DNA of 64,000 nucleotides from NCBI RefSeq assembly GCF_025399195.1, contig NW_026252095.1, forward strand, positions 62,001 through 126,000, written 5' to 3'. The position numbers and the translations under genes were made by a program. The stretch's first letter is position 1; the number at the start of each line of letters is the position of its first letter. Shown here one piece after another: positions 1 through 9,742 of this stretch. The DNA is from Umbelopsis ramanniana AG. Taxonomy: Eukaryota > Mucoromycota > Umbelopsidomycetes > Umbelopsidales > Umbelopsidaceae. The notes below the pieces were generated by a model. That model was not told the DNA's origin. It worked only from the letters and a program-made list of their open reading frames with translations, and did no database searches.

Positions 1-76
1 ATCGCTATCTACCATTCCGCACTTTGACGAGCGAGGACCGCCTCGAGGCACAGCGCGTGGGCAACCTGATCCATTA

Positions 77-2427
77 ATGTCGTATAATCCCAAGAGACAG
101 CGAAACGATGCGCCCTACCAACGACAGGACGACCCTTACCAACGACACAATGAAGGGTATGGCAGACATGAAAGACAACATGATCCCTATGGACGAAATG
201 ATCAGAGACGCGACCCGTATCAACGTCCAGACCATCGAGACGAACGAAGTCATCGATTCGACCATCATGACGGCCGTCACCATGGCTCAGATCGTCGTGA
301 TGACCCGTATCATCGACCTGACCAGCACTATCGATCTCGCGAAGACCCATACCATCGAGATGAGAGACACTCGTCAGACCGCCGTGACGACCCATATCAT
401 CGCTCTGAGCAACACCATAGACCTCGCGAAGACCCGTATGAGCGACACGGCTATCCATCCGACCGACATGATTCCCGCCGATCTGAGCAAAGGCCACGTG
501 AAGACTCACATAGACGAGACGACTACCCCCGGCATCCAGATTCAAGAACGTCTCAAGACTATGCTGCATCGTCTAAGCACCCTGAGCTCTCGTCTCAAGG
601 GCTACCACCGCCGTCCAAAGCCATTGAGGTTGATTTCGAAATGAACACCAATTTCCTCGTATGCGGAGAAGACGATGCAACCGCCAAACTCAGTACAGAG
701 GATGAGATAGTTCAATGCCTGCAAATTAAGTTTGGCGGTATGGATGAACTCACGGATTATGACTTTGTATCTTCCGCGGACCTTGTTCAGCAGGTCAATG
801 CAGTTAAGGTAAGCTGCGTTATATGCACTCCTTTCTCCATCACCTTTTCACCTTTTCCCCTTAGAACCGACTCAGTGGGACTCAACATGAAGTGTTTACC
901 CTCGCCCGAAGCCGAACCAACCCATTCGACCACATTGACAGTGCTATTTTCATGAACCGAGCGGCTACCAAGCTGGCTGTGTTAGACGTGACCTTTAACT
1001 TGATGTCGGTAACAGATCCATCTCAGGTAAGGGAGATGATTGTAAGACGAAGTACGGGTTCTATGATGCTAAACATAGGGTGATGTTGGTTTTACTGGGT
1101 GGGCTGTTTAGATTTTTCGATTTGCAGACCTTTGCGGCGGGCCAGGTGGATTCTCAGGTAATTTCTTTCCGGATACAATTTGGTATCGGAGCCCAATGCT
1201 AAAGCGTGGTAAAACCAAAAATTTTTTTTTTTTGGGTTCTCAAATTTTTCAGAGTACTTGCTCTGGCGCGCACATACTAGCGGCCAACGTATTCATGGCT
1301 ATGGAATGACGTTGAAAGGTGAAGCTGACAAAGAGTGGAGAGTGGATAAGTTCCATTCTGATGCCAATGTGCAAGAAAGCTTTACCATCATTGACGGTCA
1401 AGATCATACTGGTTAGTGACACCTAACAAGGCTGAGGTCAGATGTTGTGTTATTGAACATTCTGCAAACAGGAGACATTTGCAACCCCGAAAACATTGCA
1501 GCGTTTGCCGCCGAAGTACGGCAAGAGTGTCCTTCTGGCGTTGACTTGGTGGTGGCGGATGGAGTAAGTACCCCAATGAGAATCATCGGTGTAGCCTTCG
1601 TTTTCCTGACGTTCTTCTAGGGTATCAGCTTTGAAGGCAAGCAAGATAAGCAGGAGCTGATAGCACGACAGCTGTTGGTATGCCAAATCGCCACCATGCT
1701 TACGAGCCTCCAAAAAGGTAAAAAGACGACATTTTAGGATGCTTTTCAACCCGAGATTGACTGACCCGAAATAGGTGGTAAATTCGTATGCAAGTTCTTT
1801 GATATCACCCAAGAATCCACCGCCGGATTAGTATGGATTTTATACCAATGCTTTGAGAGTATTTGTATCACAAAGCCGTTGACTAGCCGGCCTGCGAATT
1901 CTGAGAGGTAAACTACGAAGGTCAGGCAAATGCATGTAGCCGAGGGTCTTACCAATGCATGACATTATAGATACATCATTTGTGACAAACTACGATTCAG
2001 CCGTCCCCAAGCCATCATCGACTATCTAATGAAAGTCAACCAGGCTATCAAAGATGAACCGACGACACAAAAGAGGGTATGCGGCGTGGTAGAGCATGGC
2101 ATACTCGAGCGGGACGAATCCTTCTTGGAATACTTGAAAATGCGTAACATGAAGTAAGATAGCGGCGGGCTGCAAACAGATAAGCGTTTAACGAATTCTA
2201 ACATTGGGAATTGGTTAGATATGCTATCAAACAAAAAGAAGCGTTGGAACGAGTGGAAGAGTTTGTACAACACCCGTACGTGCGGTATTTGTTTTGATGG
2301 TGTTGTTTGGAAGGCACTCTAACGTTATTTTTCTGGTAGTCACAACGGAGCCATGGAACCAGATCAGAGTCAAGTTCGACGGCGCTGCTTACGCGAATGG
2401 AGATTACCGCTGCAAAAGGAAAGCTAG
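77..2427 (+). CDS. Cap-specific mRNA 2'-O-methyltransferase (CMTR1-like), possibly 5' partial
   Basis: Exons 77-808, 865-1026, 1112-1157, 1253-1411, 1472-1563, 1621-1717, 1775-1907, 1971-2153, 2219-2275 and 2340-2427 give 582 residues. The RrmJ/FtsJ fold is clear: NRAATK near 275-280, the SAM-binding loop [18 protein letters not shown] near 302-319, VVADGG near 393-398, KFVCKFFD near 432-439 and SRPANSERY near 467-475. These supply a K280-D396-K436-E473 tetrad like that of cap methyltransferases, which methylate the 2'-O of the first transcribed nucleotide in the nucleus. Residues 1 to about 190 are an Arg/Asp/His/Tyr-rich low-complexity tail with repeated DPY units. I see no G-patch or WW domain, unlike animal CMTR1. 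The frame stays open from 77 back to base 2, so the true start may lie upstream; ATG 77 is the first visible Met. Function is well supported by motifs; the 5' end is uncertain. Confidence 0.88.
287..445 (+). repeat. Imperfect tandem repeat in the cap methyltransferase N-terminal tail
   Basis: Two copies, 287-358 and 374-445, encode a 24-residue unit of the form [20 protein letters not shown] followed by PYxR, spaced 29 codons apart. Shorter DPYxR echoes occur from base 130 onward. The repeat preserves the reading frame. Confidence 0.7.
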
Positions 2428-2582
2428 TTGTATGAGTTACCCTGGGGTGTTCTCACGCACGTGAGCTCATGATTGTGCTATAAACGGAAGGAGGGCGGTT
2501 CTAGTTAACAACTTGCCTAAATTTCAATGTCAGTCAATTGGATTTGTTCCATTGAAAAAAAAATAAAAAAAAAAATTAGTGG

Positions 2583-2590
2583 TATATAAA
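2583..2590 (+). promoter_or_regulatory. TATA-like element upstream of the CNT gene
   Basis: TATATAAA lies 70 bases before ATG 2660, a reasonable distance for a TATA box with a short leader. Identified by sequence only. Confidence 0.4.
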
Positions 2591-2659
2591 ATAAAATCAT
2601 TGGCCCATGAATCGTCCCTCTTCCCCTCTTCTTGGTGACCTCCTCGACCCATTTCAACA

Positions 2660-4653
2660 ATGGACAGCCATCTCACTCCTGGTGAAGATCATCTTCAAAC
2701 AATGGGCACGCCTTCCGCGCCTGGCAGCCCTCACCACGAAGTTCAAATAGACGACGACAATATTCTGCCTGTCTACAACGAGGACAAAAAAGAAGGTGGC
2801 TTTGATGAACGCTTGGAAAAGAGCGAATCCCCTATACCCGCCGGTGCAGCTACAGAAGAGGAAGCGCAAGCGTTTGATGGCAAATTGACGTTTGACAACT
2901 TTTTCGAACGCTACCGTAACTGGATTCGGTATGTATTAAACAGTCCCTCTGGTATGATGGTTGGGACGTGAATTAATGTAACAACCCGCGAATAGTCTTG
3001 CCACTTGGCTCATCTTCACTGGCTTCTTGATTGCTGCCCTTGTGCTGCAAGTGCCAAAAGGTTATAGTCAAGAAAACCTTATTCTTGGTCTGATTTACGC
3101 CTGGACAACCTTATACTTTTTGTTCTGCTTCATTCCCACCACCGTCGTCACCAAACCATGGAACCGCTTTTGGTCGGTGGTGTCTCGCCCCGTCATGAAA
3201 ATGCCACTGAAATGGAGAAAGCTTGCCTATTGCTTTTTCACCTTTGCCGTCATTGTCATTACCATTTTCTGCCTGCCCGACAATCCAGCCAGCGGGTCAA
3301 CCCGAGTGCGTAAACTAATTGCCTTGTTTGGAATGCTTGTCTTTATCGCCATTACTTGGTTGACTTCCAACGTAAGTACACTCCTACTCACTTTTACTTG
3401 CCCTACGCATTGTTTATTTAAATTCGCGACTCTCTTGAATAGAATCGAAGAGCTGTGCCATGGTTGACCGTCTCTAGTGGTATGCTGTTGCAATTCTTGT
3501 TGGCGTTGTTTGTGTTCAAGACATCTGTTGGTTTCGATATCTTCAATTGGATGTCGACGTTCGCTAGTTCTTATCTTGGCTTTAACAAGAATGGTCTAGC
3601 TTTTGTGTTCAGCGAGGATATTGCTAACATGGGAATGTTCATCATCTCCGTCGTCCCCGCTGTTATCTTCTTCTGTTCTACCGTCTATATCCTGTTCTAC
3701 ATCGGTGCGCTGCAATGGATTATCAAGAAGGCTGCTGTGTTCTTCATGGTCATTTTGGGCACCTCCGGAGCTGAATCCATTGTCGCTGTTGCCTCACCTT
3801 TCATTGGCCAAGGTGAATCGGCTCTTCTCATTCGTCCTTTTATACCCTACATGACTAGATCGGAACTTCATCAAGTCATGACTTCAGGTTTCGCTACGAT
3901 TTCCGGTTCTGTGTTGTATGCATACATGCAAATGGGTGTCCCTGGATCCGCTTTGCTGACAGCCTGTATCATGTCTATTCCTTGTTCATTGGCTATCAGC
4001 AAGATCCGATACCCTGAAACCGAAGAGTCCTTGACCACGGGTCGAGTCACCATCCCCCCTAGAACCGAGCATGAAGCCAACATTCTTCATGCGGCAGGGA
4101 ATGGCGCTGCCATTGGTTTGAAAATCGGTGGTTTGATTTGTGCAAATATCATTTCTCTTTTGGCTCTGCTTGCCGCCGTCGATGCTGGTCTGACATGGAT
4201 AGGCAACTTTATCACCATCCAAAATTTAACTTTGGAACTCATCACTGGATATATTCTTGTCCCTGTAAGTAGTCACACTCTACCGCGTCTGGATGGTGGT
4301 CGAAATTTTGATACTATTGTTGTTCACAGGTCGCTTGGTTGATGGGTATCGAAGATGCTGACTTGGTCCCTGCTGGACGTCTGTTGGCTACCAAGTTGTG
4401 GGCAAATGAGTTTGTCGCTTACAGTGACCTTACTACTACGTTTAAGGGTACCATCACGGATCGTACTGTTACCATCATTACTTACGCTCTGTGTGGTTTC
4501 GCAAACTTGTCGTCCATCGGTATCCAAATCAGTGTCCTTGGTGCACTCGCTCCAGAGCGCACAGGTGAGATTTCCCGTCTTGCCGTCTCGGCCATGCTTT
4601 GCGGTGCCTTGTGCACCTGTTTATCAGCATCCATGGCTGGTATGTTACTGTAA
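2660..4653 (+). CDS. Concentrative nucleoside transporter (CNT/SLC28 family)
   Basis: Exons 2660-2928, 2996-3371, 3443-4264 and 4330-4653 give 596 residues. After an acidic cytosolic N-terminus (about 90 residues) come repeated hydrophobic segments. Family hallmarks are ASPFIGQGESALLIRPF near 332-348, the following MTRSELHQVMTSGFATISGS, and the late LATKLWANEFVAY segment. In CNT proteins these loops form the nucleoside and cation site, so this is probably a plasma-membrane Na+- or H+-coupled nucleoside importer; cation preference cannot be read from the sequence. The start ATG follows a TATA-like element, and the stop TAA comes shortly after the final hydrophobic helix, as is usual. The length is normal for eukaryotic CNTs. 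It is transcribed away from the cap methyltransferase in the same direction, with no sign of functional linkage. Confidence 0.93.
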
Positions 4654-5324
4654 TTGTATTTCTATGATTGTGTAGCTAGGGAACTCGCCCAAACCAAAAA
4701 ACGCTCTTTATCTATGTCATTAATAAAATTTAAAAAAATTGGAAATCTATGGGCTCGTCTAAACGGCCACTCCATGATTGGTCAATCCGCTGTATTCATA
4801 TTCCGCCAAACTGGCCCATTAAATTGAATGTGATAGGTTGGGATAGTTCGTTCCGTCATGCCAGCAGCAGATCAATGAGGAAGCTAGTGTGAGAACGAAC
4901 CGCTACGTTGTTTGAAACAGTGTGTCAGCTAACGCTATTGCTAAGGAGATTAGAGCTGGTAAACAGTGGCTGAACAAAAAGACATTGCATGGAGGACTAT
5001 TGGCCGTATTTGTTGTCTCTCCACCATGGTAGCCTTTGTTCACCTTCATCATCGGTCGTACAGCCGTCAAATACCCGGTGGCGACGCTTTACCCAATAAC
5101 TAGCATACAGACGATAAGTGTGCGGGTCATAAGAGACTTTGAAAAATAGAGGGTGTTGGGTGAATCCCCTTTGTCTTTCTTTTTTTTAAAACTGCTTCAG
5201 GGCCAAAATTTCATTTGCTGAGCAAAATTGGAGCCACCCGCCCATTTGAGAACTTGAATCTCAGCGTACTCTCCAACGGTTCCCTGACTCTTCATCATAC
5301 CAAGGGGCATTTCTTTCTTTGCTG
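4654..5324. other. Intergenic, 671 bases, no gene seen
   Basis: Contains the 3' flank of the CNT gene (AT-rich, with AATAAAATTTAAAA near 4720) and the promoter side of the next gene, with a pyrimidine/T-rich tract near 5170-5190. No open frame of note on either strand. Confidence 0.6.
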
Positions 5325-6965
5325 ATGCTCTCTCAATCCAAACAAATGTCTGGTGATGTTCGTAAATCAGCTGGCAATCTCAGATACGACGACGTGCCAT
5401 CCATCAAACCTATCGATTATTCCAAAGTCGACTATAATCAACCCTCCAACCGAAATTCAGCCTATGATGCTCCTCCTGCCCCTCCTTTACATGCCAGTAG
5501 AGACAGCAGTTATGGACCTCCCGAATACCTTGATAGCGAACCGCCGTCTGACGAAGAAGTAGTCAAGCATAAGAGCAAACTGCCATTCTCCAACTTGTTT
5601 CAGAAGAAGAAGAAGGACGACGCTAAGCGGTCCGGCGATAAAAAGACACGGTCTAGAGCCACCAGTAGAGCTTCACAAGGGTCTAGCGAAGCAGAGCTCG
5701 CCATTGCACAGGCCGCATATGCTTATTATCCCCTTGATCAAACTCGTGCCAAGCCATTTGGCGGACCTTCCGAGTATCAACCGCCACTACCCATGAAGAC
5801 GAATGAGAGTAAGTTATAAACCATGACGGTTACGGCAGGCAGGCAGGGCATGTGTCACTAATTCATCCTTTGGGATTTATTTTTAGGTTATGCTTCGTCT
5901 ATGGCCACATCGTCTGTTCGACCTACCACCCCGGCTAGTGGTGGTCAGGACCTATTAGATGCTTCATATTCTTCTTTGCCACCCATAGAGCCGACGCCTC
6001 GACACTTGAAGACGAGATCCATGCAGGATCCCGTCCGTTCGTTAGCCGAACTACAACGCGAACTCAATATTAAAAAGCAGATGCTGGACCAGTACCACCA
6101 AGAAAATCGACGACTCGTCAACGAAAAGGAGGCTCTCAATACCACCCTCGAAAAGCGGGAGGTGGAACGCCTAAAATTAGTACAGAACTTTGATGAATAT
6201 TTACAATCCGTTCGAGCTACTCCCGATACGCTTGCCACCCTTTATGATAGAATTCATTCGCTCAAGGCGGTCATTCACGATGTAGTGGAAGACCTGGTGG
6301 CCAAAGCGGATCGCAAAACTGCCACCAAAGCGCTGCGAGATACATTCTGGGTCAACATGGAAAGCAGTATCTCGAAACTCGGCACGCCATTGAAGCGACG
6401 TTATATCGCCATGCTCACCGAGAAATACATCATGGACCAACTTGTAGAATGTGTTTTCTCTCTCGTCACATACCCCGGGTTACCCATTGACCAAGCGTAC
6501 TCTGACTTGTTCAATTGGGTGGAACAACAAGATGAGCCATTCTCCATACGACTGCGTCAAGAGATGGCTCGGGTGGTGGCTTCACGACAAAAGGGAGACG
6601 ATACAGATGCTGTGATTAAGCAGGAGAAGGAAAGAGTGTTGCGGTTTTTATGTCGACGTCTGGCTATAGCCTTTCCGTTCATTGTTAATTTCGACAAGGA
6701 GGAGGCCGATGCTCAAAAGAGATTTGTGGCAAGGTTCCGCCGAATTGTTGAACAAGCGTTTGCCCTGTCTTTGGCCATGAAAGGCCAGGAGGTCGATATC
6801 ACCACGGGCCAAATCATGGTGGGCGAACAACCGTTCGATCCCTCCATCATGGAAGAAGAAGAAGGCAAGGACTCGGGCACAGTGCGGTTCTGTATCTACC
6901 CACCGTTTATTGATCGCACAGGACAGAGACGTTTCCTGGAGAAAGCTAGAGTCTATTGCGACTGA
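5325..6965 (+). CDS. Unrecognised coiled-coil protein, probably fungus-specific
   Basis: Two exons, 5325-5808 and 5887-6965, give 520 residues; the split codon AGT (Ser) is restored across a 78-base GT-AG intron. ATG 5325 is the first Met in frame; a second Met (5346) is possible. Residues 1-180 are disordered, Ser/Pro-rich with a basic patch (LFQKKKKDDAKRSGDKKTRSR). Residues about 210-270 form a charged coiled coil (AELQRELNIKKQMLDQYHQE onward). The remainder is a helical, compact-looking domain of about 250 residues with a Trp/Tyr-rich middle and the closing motif FLEKARVYCD. I do not recognise the family and assign no function. The ordered C-terminal half with conserved-looking aromatics suggests a folded adaptor domain, which is inference only. 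Confidence 0.8.
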
Positions 6966-7337
6966 GAAATCCCACGTGTTTGTTAACTACCTCCACTTGT
7001 ACTTTTAGCCTCCTTTTATTCCCCTGTACCAACACGCAACTTTTTATGCCTTTTTATGTTTTGTTGATGCTGGAGATTCCAACTAATTTTTGGTGCTGTT
7101 TTGGTACACTTGACTTTTTTTTTTTGGGGCGTTAAGAATATATAATTTTATTATCAACATGGCATGAAGCTGTAGAAGAATTGAACTAAGCTGAGGCTGC
7201 TGCTTCAACCAGACATTACCAATGAATGAATGAAGGGCTTGTTGGCGGCCCAGCTAGATGACGTCGGACTTTGATTGCCGTTTGGACTCGACATTTTTTT
7301 TTTTTTTTTGCCTTTTCTTTTCAACCCATTGTACGGC
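6966..7337. other. Intergenic, 372 bases, 3' flank and CSL4 promoter
   Basis: Holds a T9 tract near 7120, AT-rich sequence (ATATATAATTTTATT near 7138) typical of a 3' end, and a T16 tract at about 7293-7309 just before the CSL4 start. CACGTG occurs at 6974-6979. No gene seen. Confidence 0.5.
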
Positions 7338-8125
7338 ATGGCATCGACGATAGTAACACCAGGCCAACGGTTAGGCTATGCGCAAGATTTCACAGCAGGA
7401 TCAGGTACCTACGAACGAGATGGACTTTTGTACGCCAGTGTGGTTGGCGTGAAGAAAGTGCTCAAGGACGCTACCAGCCATGTAAGTGACTGTCCATGCT
7501 GAAGGCAAAAGTCAACATTCATCACTAACCAGGTGACGCATCAGCTCGAGACCATCACCATTGTCAGAGAAAAGGAGCAATCGGCTGTGCCTTCGGTCGG
7601 CAGCATGGTAAGTGGCATGAAACAAAACCAACGCATAACAAGGGTCTAACTTGGGGGTCGGTTCCCATAGATCACAGGCAAAATAACCAAGGTGAACCCT
7701 CGATTTGCCAGCGTCAGCATCAACGTCGTCGACAGCACGCCGTGCAGAGAAGATTTCCAAGGCGTCATTCGGTGAGTTTATTTTTACCCTTTTTTTTTTG
7801 TCTATTTCCATCCACCTTGAACGAGTTCCAAGAATTCGGCGATTAACATGCTATCTTGTCTTTCTTCAGGGTCCAAGACGTTCGGGCTACGGAACGAGAC
7901 AAAGTCAAGATTTACAATTCTTTCCGACCAGGTGATATCGTTCGAGCCCAGGTCATTTCCCTCGGTGACGCTCGCTCTTACTACCTCTCGACCGCTCAGA
8001 ATGAACTCGGCGTCATCTTTGCCAAAAGTGTCGCGGGTGAAACGATGATTCCTGTGTCGTGGCAAGAAATGCAGTGCCCGAAGACCAAAGTCATAGAATA
8101 TAGAAAGTGCGCGAAACCATTTTAA
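7338..8125 (+). CDS. CSL4: Exosome complex subunit CSL4
   Basis: Exons 7338-7481, 7533-7607, 7671-7771 and 7870-8125 give 191 residues, close to human EXOSC1. The order fits the family: an N-terminal domain beginning VTPGQRLG, a central S1 RNA-binding domain ([20 protein letters not shown], then [31 protein letters not shown], interrupted here only for length) and the C-terminal treble-clef remnant ending [14 protein letters not shown]4 is one of three S1/KH cap proteins on the nine-subunit RNA exosome ring and acts in nuclear and cytoplasmic 3'-5' RNA decay. The treble-clef retains Cys in [14 protein letters not shown], so partial zinc binding is possible. ATG 7338 is chosen because upstream sequence is a T-tract leader. 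Confidence 0.92.
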
Positions 8126-8472
8126 ATGCCTTTTGGCCATGTAAATATCATACAAGCATTTCGTGTATTCCAAAAGAAAAAATTATTAAAAAAAAAAAAA
8201 ATCAAATCGATAAACAACAATGATCAGAATTAGAAAGAAAAAGAATGAACAGAAAATACTGTAACGGTGACAGATTGGTGTATCAGGTGGTTGCGATAAT
8301 GAAGCGGAATGGGCATGGCAGTTGAGGTTTTGTACAGAATGTTTGGAAGGAGAGGAATGTTTACAGTAATTACAGATTGGGATAGAAAAAACAAAGCAAA
8401 ATTATACATTGTGAGAGAGAAACCAGATTAAAAAATGCGAGGCAGGCAGGTATTACAGGTCAGGCCGGCTGG
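8126..8472. other. Convergent intergenic region, 347 bases
   Basis: 3' flanks of CSL4 (+) and the next minus-strand gene. A-rich tract near 8180-8200. No coding potential seen. Confidence 0.5.
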
Positions 8473-9742
8473 CTAGGCTAAAGGGTGGGTAGCAATGTGT
8501 TCAAGGTACATTTCGTCACTGTGGTATCTCCATTCTGGATGCTGAGCCAGTTCATTGCTATCTGCTTTCTCCCATTTTGGCATATCTAATACGGAAGTGC
8601 TTATTAGTAAAAGAAGTGGAAGGATGAACCCCAGAGCACTGGCTGTTTACTTACCAAGAGAAGAAAGAGAAAACAATTTGTTAGCCAATCGTCTTTCTTG
8701 CAGGTTTATTTGGCAGTCGCCGTCCTTATGAGTTGTCACTCCCCACACAGGTGGAGGGCCAAAACATTGGTGACCACTGCGATAAACAAGGAATGTCAGG
8801 GCTGCTTGGTCTTGTCTATGATTATGCCTCGATGAACCACGAGGGGCAATGCAGTCCTTATCTAATGCGCATTGATACCAAGGGGTCATGATATCATTGA
8901 CGACGGTAGCGTTGTTTGCGTCAAAGCCAACGATGGCGCCATTGCAGTTGATGTACTCCTCATAATCGGATTTCTTCGCATTGTAGTAATCAAACAGACC
9001 TTGATGCGTCCAGGTACCCATGTTAGAAGATGACCGGGGAGACCAGAATCCATGGCGACGGATGTAGTGTGGGATGGTTCTTAAAAAGTCCGCGGAGGCT
9101 TCATCACCCGAGTCAAGCCAAAGGATCACGCCGCCATATTTTTGTCTGACCTCTTCGACAATGCCGGCCTTCCAGCCGTATTCGCCAGCTCGGACATTGA
9201 CGTCCCAGAAGGAAGGGTATATATCGAAATCGAAGATAACGTTCTCGTCAATGACTCCCTGGTCTTGCAGTTGGTCAAGAATGGGAAGGTGAGTGCGGTT
9301 GAAGCCAATGTTGTATACCACGATTCGAGGAAATTCTTCCTCTGGGATTTCTTGTCGTAAGTCGTGCAAATTGTAGAGAAAGTTCTCCAATGAACAGAAA
9401 TGATTTCCACTGGCAGCGGTCACAATGGTGTATGGGTATTTATGATTCGCAGGCCGACGTATAAGCTGGAGGGGTTCCTGGACGGGGTTTAGGAACGACT
9501 TTAGAGAGCATCGGCTGGGTGGAGAGCAGATTCGGTCAAACGATAAGGCTGATAATGAGACGAATTTAGGTTGGTTAGTACACCTCAGAACACGACAAGG
9601 CCATTGAAATAAAATGAAATGAAAAAAAAAATGACTACTAACTGGTAGTTGTATATGATTTTGCTATCCATCTGGTCATAAAGACAATCCAGACGATGAC
9701 CAACGTCATGATTTGAATAACCCCAGTGCGTTTCAATCCCAT
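8473..9742 (-). CDS. Type II membrane protein, glycosyltransferase-like (DUF1647-like)
   Basis: Exons in coding order 9742-9643, 9548-8655 and 8585-8473 give 368 residues. Residues about 8-24 are a single hydrophobic anchor (VIQIMTLVIVWIVFMTRW) with a short basic cytosolic tail, the usual topology of Golgi glycosyltransferases. The lumenal part carries PRIVVYNIGF, GEYGWKAGIVEEVRQKYGGV and LWLDSGDEA; the last resembles the acidic metal and sugar-nucleotide site of nucleotide-diphospho-sugar transferase folds. The pattern of a VVYNIG strand, a GEY.WK helix and LWLDSGD recalls the DUF1647 family of animals and fungi. Three exons are needed: the final one supplies MPKWEKADSNELAQHPEWRY and the true stop, since a read-through stop at 8647 follows a good GT donor. 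Substrate unknown; family assignment moderate. Confidence 0.75.

Noticed and set aside
9-644. Long open frames on both strands over the first 650 bases
   Set aside because: Shadows of the repetitive Arg/Asp/His-rich coding sequence of the cap methyltransferase.
7275-7337. Upstream non-ATG start for CSL4
   Set aside because: It would translate a T-tract into poly-Phe; ATG 7338 matches the family N-terminus.
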